From the NCBI RefSeq assembly GCF_009664835.1, contig NZ_CP045929.1:3286001-3350000 (forward strand): a stretch of 64,000 bases of DNA. The letters are read 5' to 3'. The translations under genes and the position numbers were made by a program. Every line of letters begins with the position of its first letter. Positions within the stretch are counted from its first letter, which is position 1. This document shows, piece by piece, positions 57,569 through 64,000 of the stretch. A model generated the notes under the pieces. The model was not told the DNA's origin. It did no database searches and saw only the letters and a program-made list of their open reading frames with translations. Source of the DNA: Allosaccharopolyspora coralli. Lineage in GTDB: Bacteria; Actinomycetota; Actinomycetes; Mycobacteriales; Pseudonocardiaceae.

Positions 57569-58261
57569 TCACTGCGGGACTGTCCCGCGAACGACCTCGG
57601 CCAGTTCCGCCGGACGCGTCAACATCGGACCGTGGCCGCTGTCGACGTCCACCGCGCGGTTCGTGTGCTGAGCCATGTCGCGTTGCAGTTCCGGGGAGAA
57701 CACCCGGTCCTGGGTGCACACGACGTAGGTCGACCGGTGTTCCCGCCAGCCCAGCGCCGGTGCTGTTTCGCCGAAGCTGGATACCTGATGCACGCCGAGC
57801 GAGTCCAGCACCGGGGCCACCTGCTCGTCCGTGGCGTCGTTGAACACGATCTCGCGAGCGATCTTCCTGTCCAGGCCGGCCGTGCCGTCGTCGTGCATGA
57901 CGAAACCGTCCCCGATCGTGCTCGGTGACGGATCACGACCCATCAAGTCCTGTAGGGACTCTCCTTCTCGCGGGAGCGCCGCGCAGACGTACACGAGGTG
58001 CGCGACCCGATCGTTTCCCGCCGCTGCCGCGGTGATCACCATTCCCGCGTAGGAATGCCCCACGAGCACCGCGGGTTCGTCGAGCCCTTCGAGCGCTGCG
58101 CGGACGGTTTCCGCGTCGGCGGAGAGGTTGCCCGCAGGCCCCTGGGTCGGCAGATCGACGGTGTGCGCCCGAAGTCCGCTGCCTTCGAGTTCGCTCACGA
58201 CGTCCTGCCAGGCCCAGCCGCCGGTCCACGCGCCGTGGACGAGCAGGATCGGTGGACTCAT
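57569..58261 (-). CDS. Alpha/beta-hydrolase (esterase/lactonase type)
   Basis: The 230-residue protein has the oxyanion loop VHGAWTGGWAWQDV, nucleophile elbow GHSYAGM (Ser near residue 69), and the catalytic His in DSGHGPML near 217. The acid is probably in CTQDRVFSPE near 190. It resembles the small plant-methylesterase/hydroxynitrile-lyase-like hydrolases common in actinomycetes. It hydrolyses an ester or similar bond; the substrate is unknown. It is convergent with the AidB-like gene across 257 bp in which I see no gene. It lies downstream of the OsmC gene on the same strand, 143 bp apart. Confidence 0.85.
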   Translation of the reverse strand: MSPPILLVHGAWTGGWAWQDVVSELEGSGLRAHTVDLPTQGPAGNLSADAETVRAALEGLDEPAVLVGHSYAGMVITAAAAGNDRVAHLVYVCAALPREGESLQDLMGRDPSPSTIGDGFVMHDDGTAGLDRKIAREIVFNDATDEQVAPVLDSLGVHQVSSFGETAPALGWREHRSTYVVCTQDRVFSPELQRDMAQHTNRAVDVDSGHGPMLTRPAELAEVVRGTVPQ

Positions 58262-58404
58262 CTCGGATTCCTCCTACGAGGTTGCGCGGATTGATCTGCG
58301 TTGGTGGTTCACCATGCTTGACCGCCTCAATCCGCGCGGCCTCTACGTGGTGGTTTCGCGGGCTGAGGGAGCCGTGCGAACGCTCGGGTGAGCGAGTCGG
58401 ATCG

Positions 58405-58836
58405 TCAGGCCAGTGTGGCGTCCATCGTGATCGTGGTGCCCGTCAGCGCGGCCGAGACGGGGCAGATCTCCTTGGCCTTCTGCGCGGCGTCCTGGAAGGT
58501 GGCGTCGTCGGCGCCGGGAACGGCCGCACGGACGGTCAGGTGGATTCCGGTGATCGCGAACCCGTCGCCCTTCTTGCCGAAGCTGACCTCGGCGCTCGTG
58601 TCGATGGTCTCGGGGGTGAGCTCGGAACCGCCGAGCAGGCCGGACAGTTGCATCGAGAAACACGAGGAGTGCGCGGCCGCGATGAGTTCCTCAGGGCTGG
58701 TCTGCCCGTTGGGGTCCTCAGAGCGGGTCGCGAACGAGACCGGGAACTGCCCCGCGTTCGACGAGTCGAGCGTGACGTTCCCGGATCCGGACCCCAGATC
58801 GCCGGTCCAGTGCGTCGTCGCGTTGCGGTCAACCAT
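58405..58836 (-). CDS. OsmC-family peroxiredoxin
   Basis: The 143-residue protein has both redox cysteines, Cys in AAAHSSCFSMQLSGLL and Cys in AKEICPVSAAL, as well as the catalytic Arg/Glu environment (EELIAAAHSS). It fits OsmC rather than Ohr by its N-terminus ATTHWTGDLGSGSGNVTLDSS. It reduces organic hydroperoxides, usually with dihydrolipoyl or mycothiol-type reductants. The start is ATG 58836. It is divergent from an Old Yellow Enzyme gene, which suggests joint expression under oxidative or electrophile stress, although no shared operator is evident in the 305-bp gap. Confidence 0.9.
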   Translation of the reverse strand: MVDRNATTHWTGDLGSGSGNVTLDSSNAGQFPVSFATRSEDPNGQTSPEELIAAAHSSCFSMQLSGLLGGSELTPETIDTSAEVSFGKKGDGFAITGIHLTVRAAVPGADDATFQDAAQKAKEICPVSAALTGTTITMDATLA

Positions 58837-59141
58837 GAGACTTCTCCCTTACGCGTGCTCGGTTGTCACTCGCTTGCCGGTACGTGCAACGCCGCCGAGT
58901 ATCGCTGACGTTCCATGATCCCGCGGTGCGGAATCTCACCGGGTTCGGCACCAGTCCGAATCGCGCGCGGCTCCGAAGTCGTTGCTCGGAGCCTTCCACT
59001 GCCTCGGTTCCGTTCATATCGGACAGGTGTCCGGTGTGGACCCTGGACTGTGAAGTGACACTCATCGTCGGACCGGAATGCCGTCCCGTCCCTGCCGAGT
59101 TGTTGAACGTGAGAGTAATCGGCGACGGAAGGACACCGGAC
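58837..59141. other. Divergent intergenic region osmC / Old Yellow Enzyme
   Basis: 305 bp without a supported gene. Short related boxes (ATCGGACAGGTGTCCGG, TCGGACCGGAATG) lie at about 59018-59082; ACAGGTGT/CCGG may be half of a dyad. No riboswitch is recognised. Confidence 0.4.
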
Positions 59142-60221
59142 GTGACCACCTCCCTGAAACAGAACAGCACCTTGCTGGAACCGTTGCGCGCGGGCGCCTT
59201 TTCGCTCCCGCACCGGATTCTCATGGCACCGTTGACGCGCAACCGGGCGGACCGCGACGGAACGCCGAACGAGCTGCAGGCGACCTATTATGCGCAGCGT
59301 GCGCAGGCCGGTCTCGTCATCAGCGAGGGGAGCCAGCCTTCCGCGGTCGGCCAGGGGTACCCGAATACTCCCGGTGTCCACACCGACGCCCAGCAGAACG
59401 GATGGGCTCGGATCGTGCGCAGTGTGCGTGACGAGGGTGGTCAGTTCGTCGTCCAGCTGATGCACGCGGGTCGCATCTCGCACGTCGACACCACCGGCAC
59501 GCAGCCCGTCGCACCGTCGGCGGTGCGGGCCGCGGGGCAGATCTTCACCGAGTCCGGGATGCAGGCACACTCGGATCCGCGCGCATTGGACACGGATGAG
59601 ATCGCGTCCGTCATCGCGGAGTTCGTCGACGCCGCGCGGCGCTCGGTCGCGGCAGGTGCCGACGGGGTCGAACTGCACGCGGCCAACGGGTACCTGCTGC
59701 ACCAATTCCTCGCCGACGGCGTCAACCAGCGCACCGACCGCTACGGCGGAGATCCCGAGAACCGCGCCCGGTTCGTGCTGGACACGGCACGGGCCGTGGC
59801 CAACGAGATCGGAGCCGACCGGGTCGGTGTCCGTGTGTCGCCGGGCCACCCGTTCAACGACGTCAGCGAGACCGACCTGTCGGTCTACGACGTGCTCGCG
59901 ACCGGCCTCGGCGAGATCGGCATCGCGTACCTGCACGTTCTCTGCGAGGCCGACGACCCGGTACTGGCGAAGCTGCGCGGCGCGTTCCCCGGAGTGCTGG
60001 TGTTCAACTCCGGGTTCGGCGCGGACTCCGACCCGCACGAGCTCGAGCAGCTCGTCAAGGACGGGCGGGTCGATGCCGTCGCCGTGGGTCGGAAGTTCCT
60101 CGCCAACCCGGACCTGGTCGACCGGTGGACGCAGGGAGCGGAACTCAACGAGCCCGACCAGTCGACGTTCTACGGCGGCGACCACCGCGGCTACACCGAC
60201 TACCCGAAGCTGACGGAGTGA
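59142..60221 (+). CDS. Old Yellow Enzyme family alkene reductase
   Basis: The 359-residue FMN-dependent TIM barrel is of the NemA/OYE class. It carries HRILMAPLTRNRA, the substrate-binding FVVQLMHAGRISH, and the diagnostic ELHAANGYLLHQFLADGVNQRTDRYGGDPENRARF. The FMN-phosphate region is VLVFNSGFGADSDPHEL, then DAVAVGRKFLANPDLVDRW. It reduces activated C=C bonds of enals, maleimides or nitro compounds with NADPH. GTG 59142 follows GGAAGGACACC. It is divergent from osmC and is followed by one copy of a downstream repeat. An electrophile-stress role is likely. Confidence 0.92.
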   Translation: MTTSLKQNSTLLEPLRAGAFSLPHRILMAPLTRNRADRDGTPNELQATYYAQRAQAGLVISEGSQPSAVGQGYPNTPGVHTDAQQNGWARIVRSVRDEGGQFVVQLMHAGRISHVDTTGTQPVAPSAVRAAGQIFTESGMQAHSDPRALDTDEIASVIAEFVDAARRSVAAGADGVELHAANGYLLHQFLADGVNQRTDRYGGDPENRARFVLDTARAVANEIGADRVGVRVSPGHPFNDVSETDLSVYDVLATGLGEIGIAYLHVLCEADDPVLAKLRGAFPGVLVFNSGFGADSDPHELEQLVKDGRVDAVAVGRKFLANPDLVDRWTQGAELNEPDQSTFYGGDHRGYTDYPKLTE

Positions 60222-60248
60222 CCGGGGGCGGGTTGATTCGCGTGGTCG

Positions 60249-60335
60249 GTTCCGTGGCGGAACCTCACCTCGCGGCTGGCTGCGGGACCGTCGGCTTCGG
60301 GTAGCCACCGACGTCACGTCGGCGCTGTCCTCGCT
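60249..60335 (+). repeat. ~85-bp downstream repeat, copy A
   Basis: It begins GGTTCCGTGGCGGAACC (itself a GGTTCCG/CGGAACC hairpin), then TCACCTCGCGGCTGGCTGCG and GGACCGTCGGC, and ends ACGTCGGCGCTGTC. About 80% of positions recur at 62421-62498 after another gene's stop. A 14-bp insertion lies in the middle of this copy. Confidence 0.65.
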
Positions 60336-60475
60336 GGCAACGAGCTGAGAACCCGCCGGTCGTCGGTCTAGGCAGGCGGCGGGGAACTCCTCGGGCAGCG
60401 TGCGCGTCCACAGCCCTCAACCCCTCGGACGCTCCTGAAAGTTCCCGATCGAATCACGACAGGAGAGTGAGAGTC

Positions 60476-61213
60476 ATGTCGAACATCGACGGCAAGGTCG
60501 TCGCCATCACCGGCGCGAGCAGCGGGTTGGGTGAGGCGACCGCACGCTTGTTGGCCGAACGCGGGGCCCGGGTCTTTCTGGGTGCTCGCCGCAAGGAGAA
60601 CCTCGACGAGGTCGCCGAGAGCATCCGCTCCGACGGCGGCGAGGTCGACGTCCACACCGTCGACGTGACCCGCAAGGACCAGGTCGAGGACTTCGTCTCC
60701 GCCGCTGTCGGCCGGTTCGGCCGCGTGGACGTCCTGGTCAACAACGCAGGCTTGATGCCGTTGGCGCCGCTGGACGCCACCAAGGTCGACGAGTGGGAAC
60801 AGATGGTCGACGTCAACATCAAGGGTGTGCTCTACGGCATCGCGGCCACGCTGCCCAGGATGCGGGAGCAGGGCAGCGGGCACGTGATCACACTGTCGTC
60901 CGTGGCCGGTCACGTCGTCTTCCCGAATTCCGCCGTCTACAGCGGAACGAAGTACGCGGTTCGCGCGATCTCCGAGGGCCTGCGCCAGGAGGCCGGGGAG
61001 AACATCCGCACCACGATCATCTCGCCCGGCGCCGTGCAGTCGGAACTCACGCAGACGATCTCCCACGAGGAGACCGCCGAGAGCGTCGCGCACCTCTACG
61101 CGAGTGCGATCGACTCCGGTGCGGTGGCGCGCGCGATCGCCTACGCCATCGACGAGCCCGGCGAGGTCGACATCAACGAGATCGTCCTGCGGCCGACGGC
61201 GCAGGCATTGTGA
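60476..61213 (+). CDS. SDR-family oxidoreductase
   Basis: The 245-residue classical SDR has TGASSGLGEATARLLAERGA (TGxxxGxG near residue 12), VLVNNAGLMPL, a catalytic Ser in ITLSSVAGHV, and Tyr-x3-Lys in YSGTKYAVRAI. It belongs to the YdfG/'cyclohexanol dehydrogenase-like' group often annotated as NADP-dependent 3-hydroxy acid or serine dehydrogenase. The substrate is unknown. ATG 60476 follows AGGAGAG. It stands alone and ends in front of a strong hairpin terminator. Confidence 0.9.
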   Translation: MSNIDGKVVAITGASSGLGEATARLLAERGARVFLGARRKENLDEVAESIRSDGGEVDVHTVDVTRKDQVEDFVSAAVGRFGRVDVLVNNAGLMPLAPLDATKVDEWEQMVDVNIKGVLYGIAATLPRMREQGSGHVITLSSVAGHVVFPNSAVYSGTKYAVRAISEGLRQEAGENIRTTIISPGAVQSELTQTISHEETAESVAHLYASAIDSGAVARAIAYAIDEPGEVDINEIVLRPTAQAL

Positions 61214-61227
61214 TCTCACCCGAGCGA

Positions 61228-61256
61228 AACCCCCACGCCTTCGCCGCGTGGGGGTT
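61228..61256 (+). terminator. Strong hairpin terminator after SDR gene
   Basis: AACCCCCACGC pairs perfectly with GCGTGGGGGTT (11 bp) around CTTCGCC, 14 bp after the stop. It is followed by CTCG rather than a T-run, as is common in high-GC actinomycetes. Confidence 0.8.
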
Positions 61257-61438
61257 CTCGTATGCGCGACCGCCCGTCGAGTTCGGCCCCGTCCGGCGCG
61301 GAAGGTGACGCTGCGGGGCGAGCTGTTCACGCGGCGAATCCGGGAGAGTGGCCGCGGGTTCACGGTGTGGGAGAAGGTGGCATCGGGAGCCGGTCCGGAC
61401 GAGACTGCCCGGGCACCGTCAGCGCAGGAAGGACCGAC

Positions 61439-62398
61439 ATGGCATCGATGCGGCAGGTCGCCGAGTTCGTCTCCCGGTGGTTCGTGGCGTTCGTACTGCT
61501 CGCCGCGGTCGTCGGCATGGTGCTGCCCGCGCAGACGGAGGTCTTGGCGCCTGCGGTTCCGTACCTGCTCGGACTGATCATGTTCGGCATGGGGCTGACG
61601 TTGCGGCTCTCCGACTTCACCGTCGTGGGGCGGCACCCGCAGGCGTTCGGCGTCGGCGTGCTCGCTCAGTTCGTCGTGATGCCCTGCGTGGGCTGGGTGC
61701 TGGGAGCCGGTCTCGGGCTGTCGCCGGAACTTGCGGTCGGCATGATTCTCGTCGGCGCGGCGCCAGGAGGCACCGCCTCGAACGTGGTCGTGTACCTCGC
61801 GAAGGGCGACGTCGCGCTGTCGGTCGCGATGACCTCGGCCTCGACCCTGCTCGCGCCGTTGCTCACCCCGCTGATCGTGCTGGCGCTGGCCGGGTCGACC
61901 CTGCCGGTGAACCCGGGGGAGCTGTTCGTGTCGATCGTGGCCATCGTGCTCGTTCCGGTCGTTCTCGGCGTGCTCGCCCGCGCTCTCGTGCCTCGAGCCG
62001 TCGAGGCGTCGCTGCCGGTGCTGCCGTGTGTGTCCGTTCTCGGGATCGCCGTCGTGGTCGCCGCCGTGGTCGGGGGCAGCGCGGAGGCCGTGTTCTCCAG
62101 CGGTGTGCTGGTGTTGCTGGCGGTGGTGCTGCACAACGGTTTCGGGTTGTTGCTCGGGTACGGAGCGGCGCGCCTGATGGGGCTGCCGGAATCGGCGCGT
62201 CGGGCGATCAGCGTCGAGGTCGGTATGCAGAACTCCGGCCTCGCCGCGAGCTTGGCGACCACGCATTTCACCGTCATCGCCGCGCTGCCCGCTGCCGTGT
62301 TCTCCCTGTGGCACAACGTCTCGGGCGCTGTCGCGGCGTCCTACTGGGCACGACGTCCGATTCCCACGGAGCCGGAATCGGCTGACAGCACGGCATGA
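61439..62398 (+). CDS. Bile acid:sodium symporter (BASS) family transporter
   Basis: The 319-residue membrane protein has nine or ten helices. The family blocks are LIMFGMGLTLRLSDF, the discontinuous helix region GMILVGAAPGGTASNVVVYLAKGDVALSVAMTSASTLLAPLLTPLI, and VEVGMQNSGLAASLATTHF (sodium/substrate crossover). Known members carry bile acids, pantoate or organic anions with sodium, so the cargo here is open. ATG 61439 follows GGAAGGACC. It is monocistronic and followed by a copy of the downstream repeat. Confidence 0.9.
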   Translation: MASMRQVAEFVSRWFVAFVLLAAVVGMVLPAQTEVLAPAVPYLLGLIMFGMGLTLRLSDFTVVGRHPQAFGVGVLAQFVVMPCVGWVLGAGLGLSPELAVGMILVGAAPGGTASNVVVYLAKGDVALSVAMTSASTLLAPLLTPLIVLALAGSTLPVNPGELFVSIVAIVLVPVVLGVLARALVPRAVEASLPVLPCVSVLGIAVVVAAVVGGSAEAVFSSGVLVLLAVVLHNGFGLLLGYGAARLMGLPESARRAISVEVGMQNSGLAASLATTHFTVIAALPAAVFSLWHNVSGAVAASYWARRPIPTEPESADSTA

Positions 62399-62420
62399 GG
62401 CACGCGCTTGTGGCCGGGTT

Positions 62421-62498
62421 GGTTCGGTAGCGGAATCTCACCTCGCCCCTGGCTGCGGGATCGTCGACATCGTTACGTCGACGCTGTCGCCAGCCAGG
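62421..62498 (+). repeat. ~80-bp downstream repeat, copy B
   Basis: GGTTCGGTAGCGGAATC, TCACCTCGCCCCTGGCTGCG, GGATCGTCGAC and ACGTCGACGCTGTC match copy A at 60249-60335 in order. It lies 23 bp after the transporter stop and 22 bp before the recQ stop on the other strand. Confidence 0.65.
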
Positions 62499-62520
62499 AC
62501 CAGCCCTCCCCTCGGGCGGC

Positions 62521-64000
62521 CTAGCCCGCGGGTTCGGCGAGCGCGTCGAGGACCCCTTGGCCGTACTTGTCGAGTTTCGCCTCGCCGACACCGGTGACGG
62601 TCGCCAGCTCGTCGAGGGTCGACGGTGCGACGGTGGCGATCTGGCGCAGCGTCGAGTCGTGGAAGATGACGTACGCGGGCACACCCTGCTGTTTGGCGGT
62701 GACGGCTCGCCAAGCACGTAGCTGCTCGAAGCGCGGTTCGGCGTCCTGAGAAAGCTGCTCAACCGGCGAAGCCCGCTTGGCCTTGGCGGGCTTGTTGGTG
62801 ACTCGCGCCGGCTCCTGGCGAAGGGACACCGTGCGTCGTTGCCCCAGAACCTCTCCGCTGGACTCGGTGAGGGTGAGTGTCCCGTGATCGCCTTCCACGG
62901 TCAGGAGTCCCTGGGCGAGCAGTTGTCGCACGACCCCGCGCCACTCGATCTCGCGGAGTTCGGTGCCGACGCCGAAGACCGTCAGCGTGTCGTGCCGGTT
63001 CTGCTCGACCTTGGGCGTGGTCTTGCCGAGCAGGATGTCGACGATCTGTCCGGTGCCGAACTTCTGGTTCCGCTCGTTCCTCAGTCGGTACACAGTGGAC
63101 AAAAGCTTCTGCGCCGGAACGGTGCCGTCCCACGACTGAGGCGGGTTCAGGCACGTGTCGCAGTTGCCGCACGGCGCACCCTGCTGTCCGAAGTGGGCGA
63201 GCAGCTGCACGCGACGGCACTCGACGGTCTCGCACAAGGCCAGCATCGCGTCCAGCTGGGCGCCCAGCTTCCGCCGATGTGCCGCGTCGCCCTCCGAGTT
63301 GTCGATCATCTTGCGTTGTTGCACGACGTCTTGCAGTCCGTACGCCAGCCACGCCGTCGACGGGAGGCCGTCTCGTCCCGCACGGCCGGTTTCCTGGTAA
63401 TACCCCTCCACCGACTTGGGGAGGTCGAGGTGAGCCACGAAGCGGACGTCCGGCTTGTCGATGCCCATCCCGAACGCGATGGTGGCGACCACGACCAGGC
63501 CGTCCTCGCGCAGGAATCGCGCTTGGTGTCGCGCGCGGACGTCGGCGTCCAGTCCCGCGTGGTACGGAACGGCCTCGATCCCGTTGTCTCGCAGGAACTG
63601 CGCGACCTTCTCCGTCGAGGACCGGGAAAGGCAATAGACGATTCCGGCGTCACCGACGTGTTCGGTGCGCAGCAGTTCCAGCAGCTGCTTCTTCGGGTCC
63701 TTTTTCGCCACGATCCGGTACTGAATGTTCGGACGGTCGAAACTCGCCACGAAATGGCGCGCCTCGCGCAGGTTGAGGCGTTCGGTGATCTCGGCGTGAG
63801 TGGCCTCGGTCGCGGTCGCGGTCAGCGCGATGCGCGGCACCGACGGCCACCGCTCGTGCAGTTCGGAGAGCGTGAGGTAGTCCGGACGGAAGTCGTGGCC
63901 CCATTGGGACACGCAATGCGCCTCGTCGATCGCGAACAGCGCGACCTCGCCGCGGCCGAGGAGGTTCACGGTCGAGTCCAGCCGGAGCCGTTCCGGAGCG
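62521..64000 (-). CDS. recQ: RecQ-family ATP-dependent DNA helicase, N-terminus beyond window
   Basis: About 493 residues of the C-terminal part are present; the frame is open at the right edge ([10 protein letters not shown]...), so the Walker A part is outside. It shows the DEAH box [19 protein letters not shown], motif [15 protein letters not shown], and motifs [45 protein letters not shown]. The RecQ zinc site has four cysteines ([23 protein letters not shown]), followed by the winged helix. A C-terminal HRDC domain contains [32 protein letters not shown]. It unwinds recombination and replication intermediates. All visible motifs are intact. Confidence 0.94.
   Translation of the reverse strand, partial: APERLRLDSTVNLLGRGEVALFAIDEAHCVSQWGHDFRPDYLTLSELHERWPSVPRIALTATATEATHAEITERLNLREARHFVASFDRPNIQYRIVAKKDPKKQLLELLRTEHVGDAGIVYCLSRSSTEKVAQFLRDNGIEAVPYHAGLDADVRARHQARFLREDGLVVVATIAFGMGIDKPDVRFVAHLDLPKSVEGYYQETGRAGRDGLPSTAWLAYGLQDVVQQRKMIDNSEGDAAHRRKLGAQLDAMLALCETVECRRVQLLAHFGQQGAPCGNCDTCLNPPQSWDGTVPAQKLLSTVYRLRNERNQKFGTGQIVDILLGKTTPKVEQNRHDTLTVFGVGTELREIEWRGVVRQLLAQGLLTVEGDHGTLTLTESSGEVLGQRRTVSLRQEPARVTNKPAKAKRASPVEQLSQDAEPRFEQLRAWRAVTAKQQGVPAYVIFHDSTLRQIATVAPSTLDELATVTGVGEAKLDKYGQGVLDALAEPAG

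Overview
The window is high-GC DNA of an actinomycete. Valine/GTG starts are common, F420-type oxidoreductases are present, Leu, Ala and Arg codons end in G or C, and many regulators are of actinobacterial type (WYL, MerR, GntR-FCD, IclR, TetR). Gene content (mutAB-meaB, AbgT, LVIVD/DUF305, an integrative-element integrase at a tRNA gene) suggests a Pseudonocardiaceae-like organism. That is inference; no ribosomal marker is present.

Left part (1-15.7 kb), accessory. A DMT transporter tail is followed by a complete four-gene Wadjet operon (jetA-jetB-jetC-jetD, 483-8615), an SMC-type anti-plasmid system. Next comes an AT-richer islet with two tiny membrane proteins, a 1.1-kb IS30 element flanked by GCG repeats, and an IS3 remnant. 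After these lies the wreck of an integrative element: a truncated DUF3631 replication-type gene carrying a GTAGCG repeat cluster, then an excisionase and a tyrosine integrase abutting the 3' end of a tRNA-Leu(CAA). A second, intact IS3-family element lies at 14461-15735.

Middle part (15.8-32.6 kb). A divergent SDR/WYL-regulator pair shares a palindromic operator. An MFS pump, an LLM F420 oxidoreductase and a Ddn-like F420 reductase with its MerR regulator are each preceded by a 19-bp-spacer promoter of the kind MerR proteins activate. Then come an EI24 membrane protein, an M20 amidohydrolase, a tandem repeat array, a ribokinase, an AbgT transporter, an M50 protease, an aldo/keto reductase and a PAS-GGDEF-EAL protein whose two catalytic domains both look dead.

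Right part (32.6-64 kb). This holds a secreted LVIVD protein with a divergent DUF305 lipoprotein, the methylmalonyl-CoA mutase operon (mutA-mutB-meaB), a Ski2-like helicase and a universal stress protein. A five-gene one-carbon cluster follows: fhs, metF, a DmdA/GcvT-like methyltransferase, a dimethylglycine-dehydrogenase-like flavoprotein and a GntR-FCD regulator. It is best read as a tetrahydrofolate-linked demethylation pathway for an unknown methylated substrate. IclR, CBS, TetR/AidB-like dehydrogenase, OsmC, Old Yellow Enzyme, SDR, BASS transporter and a RecQ helicase (cut by the window edge) complete the window.

Intergenic DNA is unusually structured. There are at least four families of palindromic or hairpin repeats: a 44-bp palindrome present twice with covarying arms, a GGCACTTTCGCC array, hairpins with a shared TGGTCCG...CCGCCC apex, and an ~80-bp downstream repeat. 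There is also a perfect 28-bp palindrome and several operator-like dyads.
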